Positions 23,896 to 36,259 of a stretch of DNA of 64,000 nt are shown one piece after another. A program made the position numbers and the translations under genes. Source of the DNA: Syngnathus acus. Taxonomy: Eukaryota > Chordata > Actinopteri > Syngnathiformes > Syngnathidae. The notes under the pieces were generated by a model. The model saw only the letters and a program-made list of their open reading frames with translations. It ran no database searches and was not told the DNA's origin. The stretch lies in contig NC_051092.1 in assembly GCF_901709675.1 (NCBI RefSeq), positions 9,132,491-9,196,490 on the forward strand, read 5' to 3'. The stretch's first letter is position 1. Every line of letters starts with the position of its first letter.

Positions 23896-25692
23896 CATTA
23901 ATGTGTCAAATGTCTCACGATACGCAGGAGCCTTCTATCAACAGGAGGATCATGACCCGACGCCTGAGCAGCTCCACCCGCTCCCACACCGAGGACTCCA
24001 TCTTCCTAAGGCCTGATGAGGACCCTGTTTGGCTGGATGAGCCCACAAAGACAGGAAAAAGAGTACATGGAGCCTCGAAAACTGAAGAATTGCTTGGAAG
24101 AAAAGATGAAAGCACAGAGGGGCAAAGTTCACGACAAGAAGAAGTGTTTTTGCATAAAGTGTACAGTTTGGTGGTCCAGTTCCACTACTGGGCCGCCCTC
24201 TTTGTCATCTCCCAAGTCACGGTATGTGAATGGATGCCAGTGGATGTGGAATGAAACGGATGGATGGATGGATGGATGGATGGATGGATGGATGGATGGA
24301 TGGATGGATGGATGGATGGATGGATGGATGGATGGATGGATGGATGGAAAACGGAAAAATGGAAAAAGAAATGGCTGTCAACCAACACATGGATCCCACT
24401 GCGCACCTCGCTTTTTTTTTATGATACGGTATACTCAAAACTTGGTGTGATGAATGTAGTCAATTTTATTTTGTCAAGTGGTTGCACAATACACATAATA
24501 AGATAATTTACATTTTGATATGTATGTATTGTCTACTTAAAAATATATCTTGATCCAGATTATTTTATTTTGTGCAACCCTTGAAGAAAAGAAAATGCAA
24601 CATACAATTTTTCTGCATATCTACTATATAGGCTACCATAAAACGTCTGTAACCAGAGTCCAGTTCCAATTACAAAGTCAGCTATTGTAGAATAGCTTTG
24701 GCCTATGTTGCTTTTAAAAGACGCACACATAGCGACTGAGAGCCAAATGATTAGAATAAGCAGAATTATCATCAGCATGTCCACCAATTGGAATGGAAAA
24801 GGTGCTTTTCCTTTTCTCCCTGCCTTTTTAAATCACACAGACAAATTTCACCACACCCAGATGTGTGTGTGACAATCATTGGGTCTTTACTTTTACTTTT
24901 CTTTACAAGACATCCTTTTAAACACATGGCTGTGTACACAATACTACCATACACTGAAATAAGAGAGGCCTTGAAAATCCACCACTGATTACGATACCAG
25001 ACTGCACTTGGACAATTTGTACCTTTTTCAATAGTTGTGTAACTGGCCATGCTCTTTTCTTTGCTCCATTCTTTTCACCTGAAAACAGCCTTGGTGCTGC
25101 GCTCATGTGAACGAAGGGCAGCGCTGTGACAGTCTGCCTTCGCTCTGTCTTCTCAGGGGTACTGGATGTTCTTTGTGGTGGAAGGAAATGGGCCCTTTGC
25201 CTCTATCTATAAAGCCCTCCAGGTCATCGACTTCTATCTCGGCTTTGTCTTACCCTGCCACCCAATATTTGGAATGGATGTAAGTTTGAGAAATGACACA
25301 ATCTTATTGGTTTTCTTTATACGCCATCAGAGTGGCTGTAAATAATCAACATTTTATTTGTTGGACTGTAATATTTTGATACTTTATTTCTTGCTACAGT
25401 TACACCACCATTTCATTTAGGATAAGACAACCAATATGTGACTTATTACAGACTTCCCACATTACCCTAGCTGAGTTCATATAGCATGGCAACAATAGGA
25501 AATACAGATATTCTTCAAGTTCAAGGTTGTTTTCTCGTATATATGAATGCAGAATGCAAAGATGTGATACATCCAGTGTTCAATCTCTCTCTCTGCTCTT
25601 GTCAGTCTCTGAAGGATGTGGTAAACACGACACAGCAAACATGGATCATCTACGCCACTGTAGGCATTGGAGTTACCATCTGTGTTTCTATG
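23896..25692 (+). other. ptpn5: PTPN5 N-terminal and membrane-segment exons
   Basis: Three exons (23896-24221, 25157-25279, 25606-25692), all joined in phase 0. The first begins after the acceptor TGTATGCAG and encodes a polar, Ser/Arg-rich start ([15 protein letters not shown]) and the first hydrophobic stretch [18 protein letters not shown], which runs into [10 protein letters not shown] of the next exon. Exon 2 has a further hydrophobic stretch, [20 protein letters not shown]. Exon 3 encodes [18 protein letters not shown], the second clear membrane helix. STEP61 also has two membrane segments here. The proline-rich stretch of mammalian STEP61 before the first helix is not seen. Confidence 0.8.
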
Positions 25693-28600
25693 GTATGCAC
25701 AAACTATGTAACACACTTGTATGCCCAATTCCACACTTTTGTCTTTCTTAGATTAGTGATAACCTTACTTAATGCATGTTAATGTGCATGTTGGTAAATG
25801 ATTGCGATTACCGTGTGCATGTGTTGTGTATGTTATGTGTGTTTCGATACAGGGCAATTGACTATCACTGAATCGGATATACTTAGCATTGAAGGAAAAT
25901 AAATTGTGAAACAGGTCTGTAGCAATTGCTGTCTCGATTTCTGACCCATAGTTTGATACATGATTCAGGTTTTTGGGATCAGACAGGAAAAAGGAAGATT
26001 TTCCTAAGAGGATGCACGATTTCCATCTCTGTTTTCAACCGGGTAGCCATGCCTCCCATACTCCTGAACTGAAATGAGCTTGAAGTCTCCGCAGTACGAG
26101 CCGTGTTTGTTAATTTCCTCCACTCTGGCCTCCTTATGTAGTTGAACTAGCATTAGCGATAATCACAGTTTTGACATTGTACTATGTCAAAGCCAATGAC
26201 CCAATGGACAGGAGTAAATCAGCAACAGAATGGTTTTAACAGAGGAAAAATACACTGCCCCAGAGCAGGGGTGTCAAACACTGGCCCATGAGCCAAATTT
26301 GGCCTGCAGTGTGATTATATTTGGCCTGTCAAGACAAATTCTGCATCGACTTTATGTGTCATTGCATCGACTTTATGTGACACATTGTCTTTACAAATAG
26401 AGATGTTGCTAGCAAGTTTTATTACCGATCTTTTTTTTTTTTTTATTTAACAGTTTGTACTAGTCTTTGATTTGAAAAGTAGTTATTCATCATTTTTGTG
26501 TAGACTATACTGTAGTATATCAGGGGGGCTCAAGTCCGGTCCTCAACCTGACCATTGTGCAGGGCTGATCTCCAATGACAGAGAACATTTGGTTGAGGTT
26601 ATTGCTGCCATAGATGTTAAATCAAAAGGTTTGCATCCTTTTCCCACCACTACTACGTAATTGTAAACTGTTACCTAATTGTTTGTTGTGGGTTTTAGTT
26701 ATGGCTAACTGTGTTTGTTTATTGTTGTGAATTACTGCAGATGAAGATTAAATCACTTTTCATGACCAATTTATGCTTTATTTATGGAATCCTAAAGACA
26801 TTCTTGACATTTTTTTCTTGAAATGGTATGCTTGACTGACAAGTGGCTAGATATCACATTCTCTTCCATTCATCTATCTTCAGGTCATCCATATGGTGTG
26901 TAGGTGGCGATACGGCACTGGCTTGAGGCCACCTGGAAGCGCTTCAAGAGACATTGGAGACAGACGTCAGTCTGTGAGCCGTCAGCCTTCCTTCACCCTG
27001 TCAGAGTGGACGGACGCCCAAGAGGACCTGATGGATCTGGATGCCGTGCCTCAGACTCCAGTCTTTGAAATGGGAACTGACAGCAAGCCAGAGGGAGATG
27101 CTGCAACTCTCACAGTCACACCGGTGGGGCTTCAAGAGAGGTTCGTTTCCATCCCCAAGGAGTTTGTTGTTGCATCGATGTGGCTTGTTCGTTCTTTTTT
27201 TTTAATTGCTGTTTTTGTGCAACTTCAAAGCACAGCTTTTGATATCTTTTTTTTTCATCAGCAGTCCCATTCCAAAATCTTAGGCCACTGTATTTGCACT
27301 AGCCTCTACGAAGGTCAAAATGTGAAGAAAATGGAAACAAATTGGCAGAGTGCTAGGTTTGTCTTTGTTAATTAGTTGGCTACATTGTGAGTCAAATGGT
27401 GAAATCACATTTCTGTGTTGACACTTTAATCCAGATCCTCACCAACAATTAAATGCTCAACCCTGTACAATTGGTTCAAGAAGATTTGGCATTTTCTATG
27501 CTATTTACAGTTTTGGTCAGGCAAGAATGATCCATCCATCCATTCTCACGAGGGTCGTGAGCATGCTGGAGCCTAACTCAGCTGACTTTGGGCAGTGGGC
27601 AGGGGACATCCTTAAATTGTTGCCAGCCAGTTGCAGGGCACATACAAACAACCATCCGTGCTCACATTAACACCTACGGGCAATTTGGAGTGGTCAATTG
27701 GCCTACCATGCATGTTTTTGGGACGTGGGAGGAAACCAGAGTACCCGGAGGAAACCCACGCAGGCACGGGGAGAACACGCAAACTCCACACAGAAAGGCC
27801 GGAGCCAGAATTGAACCCGCGGACGCGCTAACCAGTAAAAATGCTTACAGGCTAAAATTGCCAAAGAGTATTTACATGCTGTTGAATATGTCAACATTTT
27901 TCAAATTATATTCATGTAGCTCTAAAATAGGTGAACGTAAACAAATATAGCACTTTGTTAAATTTATTCTGATTCGAAAGCTAATAAAGTCAATGTTACA
28001 GTCGTTCTGTGACCGATTAAGTAGCTGACTAATGTTAAAGCCGTGGTGCTCTTTTGAATTGTATTCATGCAAAGAACAATGGTAAAATGGCCACAAAGGC
28101 TTTGTATGTAGGTATTTTATTTGAACTGACATTTCTCACACAGGAGAGGCTCCAATGTTTCCCTGACCTTGGACATGTGTACGCCGGGCTGCACGGAGCC
28201 TTACGGCTACGGAGCCCAGCTTTCCCCAAGGGACCAGTCAGCCAAAGAGTACCTCCGGCAGGGCACACATATTCTCACCCCTGCCATGCTACACATACGG
28301 GCTATGGATGACCAGGGCCTGCAGGCGGAGTTCTATGTGAGTGCAGCATGAGTAGCTCAGCCACCTACACACTTATCAGATACACACAAAGAAACAAGGA
28401 CTTACCCGATCATAGTGTGCACCCAACGGAGCGCTGTGCACCCAGAAGCTTTGCCTCTGTTTGTCAGTGGGCGAAAGAAGGATGGATACGAGCTTCATTT
28501 ACATACAAACTCACATATGATTCTACAGTCTGTCAGGCAATTGGTGTTCCAAATTTCAAACTAGTCACACAAGCCTTAATCATATTCAATTGCCACATAT

Positions 28601-31600
28601 TACAAAACGAAATCTTGATTAGCTTATGGAATGGATTGCACCTCCCACATAACAGTAGCTAATTGTTGCTGCGTGTTGATTGTTCCTGTTTGTTATTTGT
28701 CCAATTGCAGGAAACTCCAATGAACTTTGTGGACCCTAAGGAGTACAACTACCCAGGGCTTGTGAGAAAGAACCGCTACAAAACCATCTTACCCAGTGAG
28801 TACGGCGATTTCCAACATCATTTAATTGGTATTAATAATATCAGAAAAGATGATCATGATTTAATGATATAGAGTCTATATCATTAAATCATGATCATGA
28901 AAAACTCTTTTTTTTCACGGGCCGCATTGTAGTCATAGCTTCTTTCGGAGGGCCATTATGACCCAAATAAATGTATGAGCACCTCATATTATATACAGTA
29001 AAAGCTACAAAACAAACTGACAAATAACTCGTTTTCAAATCAGATGATTAAAAACCGGTCAAATATTTAAAAAGAAAAGATATTAAAAGTGAAGACAATT
29101 TGCAATTCTAGTAATGACACATGAATTTGATGCACAATTTGTCTTCGCGGGCCACATAAAATGATGCGGCGGGGCCGTATCCGGCCCCCGGGCCTTGAGT
29201 TTGACACCAGTGATATAGACTAACACTACACAAAGAGAGGGAGAGAGAGAGAGAGACAGAGAGACAGAGAGAGAGAGAGAGATTATACTGAGTGATGATT
29301 TGAGGATGTCCTTGAAAAGAACAGCAACATTAATAATAATCAGCACATCACAATGGCCATCAAAACAGAGTGTTATTAGGTTGGGATTTTATCAGCAGAC
29401 TTTCTTTGTGCAGGATGCAGAAGTAAAATGTGTCTCCCATTTCCTTTTGTCTGTTGTTAATACTGCTTACCTCCAGACACACACAGCAGAGTGATCCTGA
29501 AGTCACAAGATGAAGATGATTTCCTCATGACTTACATCAATGGCAATTATCTCAAAGTAAGTCAAATTGTTGATTTATCATTATCCGTGGATGATGTCAC
29601 CTTTTTTTCATCATATTTTTCGAAATGTTTCCAAAAGAAAATATATATTTTTGTAAAAACAAATGATGATTTTATTCAGGGTTATGGGGGTGAAGAGCGT
29701 GCATACATCGCCACGCAGGGTCCAACAGTAAACACGGTGGGGGACTTCTGGAGAATGGTGTGGCAGGAAAGGACCCCCATCATTGTAATGATCACCAACT
29801 TGGAGGAGAAAAATGAGGTTGGGTGCTAATGATGATAATATTGTGGTATTTGTGATTGTGATCCATCACTGGAGCTGTCATGTTCTTGAATTCTGTGCGA
29901 TTTTGTCTGTGACGTGTTCCAGAAATGTGCCGAGTACTGGCCTGAGGACACTGTGACCCATGAGGGGATTGAAATCACTGTTGTCACGGTAACACAGGAG
30001 GACGACTACAGTCTGAGGGTGTTTACTTTGAAGGTAAGTCACGCAAGGGTAAAAACGTGACAAAAAACAACAACAACAATTGAAAACAGACTTTATCGGG
30101 TCTGCTTCACAGTCAAGGTTTCCGTGTTGAGATACCTAAAATTTCAAGTTCATTGAAGATTTCAAAACCCTGCTAGAACCTTTATGGAACTACTTTTCGT
30201 TTTAATCGGATAATATGAGACGAGATAACGTATCTGCTTCATACTCGGCAGGTTGTGGGTTCAAAACTCAGATCTGGGTTTCCTGTTTGGAGTTTGCATG
30301 TTCTTCATGGATGGATGGATGGATGGATGGATGGATGGATGGATGGATGGATGGATGGATGGATGGATGGATGGATGGATGGATGGACGGACGGGCAGAC
30401 GGACGGACGGAAAGACGTATGGTTGGACGGACCGGCAGACGGACGGACGGAAAGACGTATGGTTGGACGGACGGGCAGACGGACGAACGGAAAGACGTAT
30501 GCTTGGACACTTATGGATAGACAGACGTACGGATGGACAGATGCATAGATGGACAGACGTATGGATGGACAGATGTATGGATGGACAGACGTAAGGACAG
30601 ATGTTTCACAATACAGTAAACAATTCCATTGTAAGCTTATATAATTAATTGTCTGTGGTTTATGTATGATTTAGTCTTGGCTAGTATCTCAGAATTACAG
30701 GTGACTCAAACTTAATTTCCCGAAGTGCTATTAATATGTTAAAAGAGGCAAAAAAAATGTAGTGTGAAAAGGTCTGGCTTCTGTTCTTGGGACATACTAC
30801 CTTATTAGTTCATACCTACTTATTAACCCTTGTTTACATTGCAGTCCCTGGAAAAGTCTAATTATTAATCATTGTTGGACTTAGGCACAAGGAGAGCCTG
30901 TGAATGCGATTGGGCACCAAAATCAGTTCAGGAGAGGAAATTATTTTTTGACGATACCGTCTCACTCTGCACTCATTACTGTCACACAGCGCTCAAACGT
31001 TGAATTTCCTATGTACATGTGGAGCAACAAGGCTGATCAGAAAATCTTTACTGTGCTCCTGCGTCAGGAACACAATTAAATATGATCCCATTGGTTGGTG
31101 TGTATTTCATGTCTTTGTTTGTGTATACACTGGCAAGTGTGGAGATGAGGAGCGGAGTCTGCGGCAGTACTGGTACACCTCATGGCCTGACCAGAAGACA
31201 CCAGACAAAGCGCCACCTCTTTTAGAGCTGGTACAGGAAGTGGAAAGAGCCAGAGAGGAGGCCCCACCCACTAGTGGCCCTGTAATTGTGCATTGCAGGT
31301 ATCTATTTTAAATTTGTAAATCTCCATGCATGCAGTTTAGTGACTGTGCCGCTTTAATAAAACAGCTACAATATCAAAGCCTTTGCTTTTTACCAATCAT
31401 CTTTTGAAGCATGAGTCTCATTGATGGAAAAAAACATTATGACAACACACTCCTCTTGGTGATTGTGTCTGCAGTGCTGGAATCGGTCGGACTGGCTGCT
31501 TCATCGCCACCTCCATCCTCTGTAAGCAGCTAAGGATGGAGGGCGTGGTTGACATCTTGGGAACAACCTGCCAACTGCGTCTGGACAGGTGGTAGATTCC

Positions 31601-32241
31601 ACTTCCTTGTCTATAGTCTGTCAAGAAAAGAGTTGGATGTTTATGCTGTAGTGGTTCTTATAACACAACCAAATTCTCAGACATTTGAAGTGTTCAACTT
31701 CTATCGCTAAAATTATGGTTGCCCTATGGGGGCGGTTGCTACAATGAAACGCCAGGTGTCTGGTGACACGGGTCAGTACATTTGTTTTACCATCATGGTT
31801 CAGTTCACATTTACAGTTTAAAGGAAACGAAATGCAAAACGAACTGCTTGTGTTTTATGTAAACAAGAACAGTTGTGATGGGATCTAAAATGAAACAGCA
31901 GTTTGAGCAAAACGTTTTTGTTTTGTTTTTTGGAAATGAATGATGCAGACAAATGCAACATCAACAGTTTGAAAAGCGTGAATTATTGTGCCATTAAAAA
32001 AAATCGAGCAAAAATTATTTGATATTCACATTTGCGTGATGCCCTTTGAAATGACTTAACGTGTTTGTGTGTGTGTGCGTGTGTTTTAGACTCTATGACA
32101 TAGAGTATGTGATGTGCCTCAGCTAATTATCAATGTGTGTTTGGCAGGGGTGGGATGATCCAGACATGTGAGCAGTACCAGTTTGTGCATCATGTCCTCA
32201 GCCTGTATGAAAAGCAGCTGTCTCACGCCTCTGAAGAATAG
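23901..32241 (+). CDS. ptpn5: PTPN5 / STEP, striatal-enriched tyrosine phosphatase (complete)
   Basis: A membrane-linked tyrosine phosphatase that in mammals dephosphorylates ERK1/2, p38, Fyn, Pyk2 and glutamate receptor subunits in neurons. Twelve coding exons: 23901-24221, 25157-25279, 25606-25692, 26884-27140, 28144-28336, 28711-28795, 29477-29556, 29680-29817, 29923-30033, 31138-31298, 31475-31588, 32148-32241 (stop TAG). All joints keep frame and give 587 residues, against 565 for human STEP61. Features in order: membrane segments (about 87-183), [11 protein letters not shown] (204-214), kinase-interaction motif [16 protein letters not shown] (Ser266 is the expected PKA switch), [12 protein letters not shown] (Asp483), [11 protein letters not shown] (Cys518, Arg524), [10 protein letters not shown]. 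The ATG at 23901 is the first in the exon, but the in-frame ATG at 23952 has a better context (A at -3) and would give 570 residues. Exon similarity to STEP is close throughout the KIM and PTP parts, so the identity is secure; the N-terminus is less certain. Confidence 0.93.
24258..24348. repeat. (GGAT)n microsatellite
   Basis: About 22 units of GGAT starting 37 bp after the donor of the first PTPN5 coding exon. Confidence 0.95.
26266..26400. repeat. hAT-like dispersed repeat fragment with a 21-bp duplication
   Basis: The start GCAGGGGTGTCAAACACTGG followed by GGCCTG motifs is the end type of a hAT-derived repeat common in fish. Within it TGCATCGACTTTATGTG occurs twice in tandem near 26342-26379. 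Confidence 0.5.
26884..28336 (+). other. ptpn5: PTPN5 cytosolic regulatory exons (PKA sites, KIM)
   Basis: Exons 26884-27140 and 28144-28336. The first encodes [13 protein letters not shown] (a RRxS phosphorylation consensus at Ser207), an acidic stretch [16 protein letters not shown] with a Thr-Pro site, and ends within GLQERR; the Arg263 codon is split AG|G by the intron. The second encodes [16 protein letters not shown], the kinase-interaction motif through which STEP binds ERK and p38; phosphorylation of the Ser in RRGS is known to block that binding. It then enters the kinase-specificity sequence that leads to the PTP fold. Confidence 0.85.
27530..27836. repeat. Dispersed teleost interspersed repeat, near full length
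   Basis: Runs from ATCCATCCATCCATTCTCAC through TGCCAGCCAGTTGCAGGGCA and CATGCATGTTTTTGGGACGT to TTGAACCCGCGGACGCGCTA. This is a very common fish repeat family, often next to GGAT/ATCC arrays. Its long open stretch in one frame is not a gene. Other pieces in this window lie at 34862-35022, 35300-35570, 43717-43860 and 54700-54858. Confidence 0.65.
28850..28898. repeat. Perfect 23-bp inverted repeat with 3-nt loop
   Basis: The arms 28850-28872 and 28876-28898 (core GATCATGATTTAATGATATA) are exact reverse complements around AGT. It lies 55 bp inside the intron after the PTPN5 exon ending at 28795. Confidence 0.9.
28899..29215. repeat. hAT-like dispersed repeat, left end lost
   Basis: Contains CACGGGCCGCATTGTAG near the left and GGCCCCCGGGCCTTGAGTTT then GACACCAGTG at the right, the end type of a hAT-derived fish repeat. 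The matching left end is missing or replaced by the inverted repeat next to it. A GA-rich tract (29236-29282) follows. Confidence 0.5.
30308..30386. repeat. (GGAT)n microsatellite
   Basis: About 19 GGAT units in a PTPN5 intron, running directly into the minisatellite. A dispersed-repeat fragment (about 30215-30305, with GTTGTGGGTTCAAA and GGAGTTTGCATGTTC) precedes it. Confidence 0.95.
30385..30504. repeat. 40-bp minisatellite, three copies
   Basis: Three head-to-tail 40-bp units at 30385-30424, 30425-30464 and 30465-30504, each starting GGACGGAC and ending AAAGACGTATGSTT. They differ at only a few positions. A degenerate 16-bp pattern (ATGGACAGACGTATGG) continues to about 30602. Confidence 0.9.
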
Positions 32242-34575
32242 TGCTTGCACAGTGGCCACGCCCACACTGAGACACACCACTGTACACTGTGCTGCTTCTG
32301 GCGGTCCACACCACTGTACCAAGCATCATGTCATGTGTCACCCTTTAAAAAAAGTTCACATCATTATATTGATCCATGGCAGACTTGAACAGAAACCTCT
32401 ACTTGTTCACATTTCCCTAATAACAAAATAAGCATGTAAATTGCAAGATAATAATCTTCTGAAATGTTCTCATTTGCCATACTGAGGTTATCACATTTAT
32501 CTGCATGAGACACACAGAGTCATGAGCAAGCATCTGGAGCTCTTGTGTGCATTAAAATGCGAGAAATTTAATAGATGGAAATATTATGAGATGGGGGGGG
32601 GGGGTGATTAAGAGGGATGACAGAATGGGAATTCATCTAAAAAATGAATCATAATGTTAATGTTAAGTATAACTGTTGAATATATAGCAAGAAACTGAGA
32701 TGTATTTTCAAACTTTGTGTAGTTTCAAACCAGATTGGATCAAACTAGTTGCCACTAATTATTCAAAGACAAGAAATGTATTTTTTAGAAATAATTTTGC
32801 TACATATCCATTTATGACAGTAAAAAATGCTCTTTCATTAAGATAAATGTTGAGATTACAGCACTCACAATTTCGTGACATTTGACATTTACTACTGTGA
32901 AAAAAGTCCAACTGAATATTTCCAGAATTCCTTAGCCGAACTTCCCACTTTGTTAGAGTTTCCATACATTAATGGTTATGTTTAGACCATTGGCAACTTT
33001 ACATGCACATTTGTTTCAGTTTTCTGCCAGTTGCTGGTCAACTCTCCTGTATTTCCTTCCTAAAAAAACACTATTATACCACAGTATTACATTAAATTTT
33101 GGTTGGTTATCCTTTTCTATCACATTTTACTATTATGATTTTACACATCTTATACATCACATCTTACTATTATGATTTTAAAGACACGCACGCACACACT
33201 CACATACAAAAGGCCTGTTTCTGTATTTGATACATTTGGGAGCCACCTCATCTTCAGGTTGCATGGTGCTAAGTGTTCCTTCAAGGCATGTGCAATGTAA
33301 TGGAACAAAGAAATGTAAAACACTTATTAGTGAACTAATTAGAATTTTTGTGCATCCTACAGTGCACTAGTTGTGTGCAGTTCTCATGGTTCATGATGTT
33401 TACAGTGTACATTTCTTGTGTTAAAGCCACATAGACAAACTATCAGAGACATCACAGAGCCAGCAAGGTTGAGAGGGAGCTGCAATTCAAACCAATTACT
33501 ACATGTTGAAAAAGATCTGATGTGTCCTGTTTCTATCTTGCTCCTCAGAGCCACTTGCCCTGTAATGCCTCTGCTCTCAGTTGTAGCTTCAGCACATGCG
33601 TAAAGTAAGACGCCCATGATTGTTGTATAGACAGGTCAAGCCTAATCTGTACGAAGCACAATGGTACAACTAAGGTTGTCTCTCTTATGTTTAGCTGTGA
33701 AGTTTTTTTTTTCCCTCCTGTATTGTTTAATGCATCGCATGTGCTGTACGGGATGCTGTAGGTTCACAATCAAAGCGACGTGATTGGTTGTCCTGCTTTT
33801 TGTTGTGTAAAGTGGCGTTAAAGCCTTCTATATTGCTTGCTCTCAGCCAATGCTTTTGATACAGTTTGCTTTTTGTGAAACCAACCAGAGATATTTTTAG
33901 AACATTTTGATACAATCCTTTTGTGTAGATGCCGTGTGTACATTTCCATCTCCACCATGATGTACATACCTTGGCCATACTGTGAATTACGAAAAACGTC
34001 CATTTTTATTGCAAGACTGAAGACGGAACAAAATGTAACAAGCTGTCTTATAGTACACACAATTTCAATTATGTTTAGTCTTCAGTGGTATTATGTTATC
34101 GTTGAAGCTTTGCTTTAATATGCTTTGCCATATGTGAATGTTTTTATTGTTTTCTCAGAGAATTTTACCTCAGACTGAGTAACACCTTCCCACAGGAGTC
34201 TATCTTTGACTCTCAAACAACTAAATTAATGGCAATGCGCAAGGCAGCTACAACAGTTCAGACGTACATATTTTTTCTTTAACAAAATCTAATAAGACAA
34301 TTGAATTGAAAGTGTAGATTCCAGCATAAAATAATGGCGAAATAAACATCTCTACCTAATGCTCTGATTATGTCTATGACATTTACAAAAAAAATAGTTT
34401 TTCTTGTTTACACTGCATACATGATCTCATTGTGAGAATAAGGAAAGAAATTATGACATAAGAATAGCAAAATAGTGAAAATACAGCAAACCAGCAGTCA
34501 GTATTCCTTTTCTCTGCAGCAGTATTGCTTTCAGTTGTGAATTTTTGCAAATAAAATTTTCATGAACCTGTGTTG
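32242..34575 (+). other. ptpn5: PTPN5 3' UTR
   Basis: From the stop codon to about 20 bp past an AATAAA at 34550-34555. The stretch after the signal is GT/T-rich (CCTGTGTTGCTTTTATTTTA), as expected at a cleavage site. An earlier AATAAA at about 34340 could give a slightly shorter form. No other gene is seen in this stretch. Confidence 0.55.
34550..34555 (+). terminator. ptpn5: Poly(A) signal AATAAA of PTPN5
   Basis: A canonical hexamer in the plus strand 2.3 kb after the PTPN5 stop, followed by a GT/T-rich element. Confidence 0.5.
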
Positions 34576-35964
34576 CTTTTATTTTATTCACATAAAAACC
34601 ACACACGATTAAACAACTTTATTGCGACAATTCTCCTTCACTTGTACTTGTACAACAATGGTGCAGTGAAATAGCAGTGCCACTAGACGTCAGTGTAGGA
34701 AAATAAAAATAATTGGTGTCTATTGCACTGTACCGCCAATCAGCTGGTCACTTGGGTACAATATCTTTGGGACTTAATGAGTACATATCCATTTCTGTTT
34801 CTTTTTTTATTGTTTGTTTGTTACAAATTTGCAGAGTGATGAATTGATACTTCATTTCTGTAGCGCATGTCCTTAAGATGCATGTTTTTGGAATGTGAGC
34901 AATACCCACAGAAAACTCACGCAAGCATGGGGAGAACATATTAACGTCACACAGTAAGGCCTGGGCCAAAATACGAACCTTAAACCTCAGAACTGCGAGG
35001 CAGACGTGCTAATAACTCGGAAAGGTGAGTAAAACAATAAAAATGACTTCATGAGTAAAAGTAATTACATTATGATGATAAATATCGGGGTTCTCAGAAT
35101 TACTTTCAGTGGTCGTTAGAGAAAATGTCAAATATTGCAGTATATTAATTTTTTTATATAGAACAGGCCCAAGGCTGAAGCAGACCCAGTCATGTGGTCA
35201 CAAGTGGGCCCAAACGAGCAGTCAAAAATCATCACAACCGAGAGTAGTGTTTTTTGTTTTTTTAAATGGTTGAAATAGTATTGGGAAAGAGTAGAATCCT
35301 CCATTCATATTCCATACAGTCTATGCTCACTAAACGGCCGTGAGGGTGCTTGAGCTTATCCTGGCTGACTTTGGGCAAGAGCAGGATACATCTTCAACTG
35401 CCAGCCAGTTGCAGGGCTCACATAAATAAACATTTACATCCATACCTAATTACGATTTAGCCCTCAATTAACCAAACATGCATGTTTTTGGAATGTAGGG
35501 CAGGAGCTGAAGTACCTGCTGAAACGCCACACAGAACTGTAAACCTGCAAACTGTAAACTCATCTGCTGCCACAGAATAACATAAAAGTTTATTTGGGTT
35601 TTTTCTAAATCTCTACCATATTTTCACTAATCCAATTAATTATTCAACATAATTCATTTGGTGTTTTTTTTAACCATTTTGTGAGACATTTTGTACCTCT
35701 TTTTAATTTTATCATTAGTTAAAGGTGATGTCTGAGGTTAGAGCTGCTGGCAAAATTTGTTCACTTCATTGTAGTCGCATTTGCTGTTTTTAGGTCAAAA
35801 ATAATAAACTAGATGACACATTTACACTCAATACATAAGTATTTTTGTTGCTTTTAGTCGGCCTGGATAATATGCTATAATATATATAGTTTCTCATTAG
35901 CGCTTTATCACTTGATACATTTTAATTAAACCCAACCAGCTCTGATGGGGTAAGTATTATTATT

Positions 35965-36012
<48 letters not shown>

Positions 36013-36230
36013 GAGAAATCATTAGACATAATAAAATTTTGCTTTTGCCCACCGTGGAGGTGTGGCTCTGTGTTTACAGAATAAAATGACCGTTATTGTA
36101 AATGTTTTTCACATAACAACGTATGATTCTATGTCCCGAAATAAAGAACACGGATGCACGTTTGGTTTGGTCTACATCGTCATTTATTACCGAGACATTG
36201 TACTCGTCACACTTGAGCGTTTGTCTCCTT
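34576..36230. other. Intergenic region between PTPN5 and DUSP8
   Basis: AT-rich DNA with no recognised exon. It holds two fragments of the common dispersed fish repeat (34862-35022 and 35300-35570) and a TTG array. Confidence 0.5.
35957..36013. repeat. (ATT)n-(GTT)n trinucleotide repeat
   Basis: A few ATT units run into about 14 GTT units, 0.25 kb upstream of the DUSP8 promoter elements. Confidence 0.95.
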
Positions 36231-36259
36231 TAAAAAAAAGTCGGCCAGGGTTTTTAATC

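Larger units (their letters stand above)
28711..32241 (+). other. ptpn5: PTPN5 catalytic-domain exons
   Basis: Eight exons. They carry the PTP landmarks: [20 protein letters not shown] (phosphotyrosine loop), [60 protein letters not shown] (WPD loop, general acid Asp483), [15 protein letters not shown] (P-loop; the Ser codon is split by the intron), and [18 protein letters not shown] (Q loop). The protein ends [10 protein letters not shown], close to the STEP C-terminus. All catalytic residues are intact. YINGNY in place of the usual YINANY is a mild change. The acceptor at 31136-31137 is AAG, and one donor (29818) is GTTGGG, both weaker than average. Confidence 0.93.

Noticed and set aside
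23390-24350. Regular arrays considered as CRISPR-like
   Set aside because: They are simple microsatellites with no spacers, in a vertebrate genome.
24016-24506. Open frames of Met-Asp-Gly-Trp and Ser-Ile-His-Pro repeats
   Set aside because: They come from the GGAT array and are not coding beyond the PTPN5 exon that ends at 24221.
27588-27950. 120-codon open frame on the plus strand
   Set aside because: It lies over a common dispersed fish repeat and has no domain.
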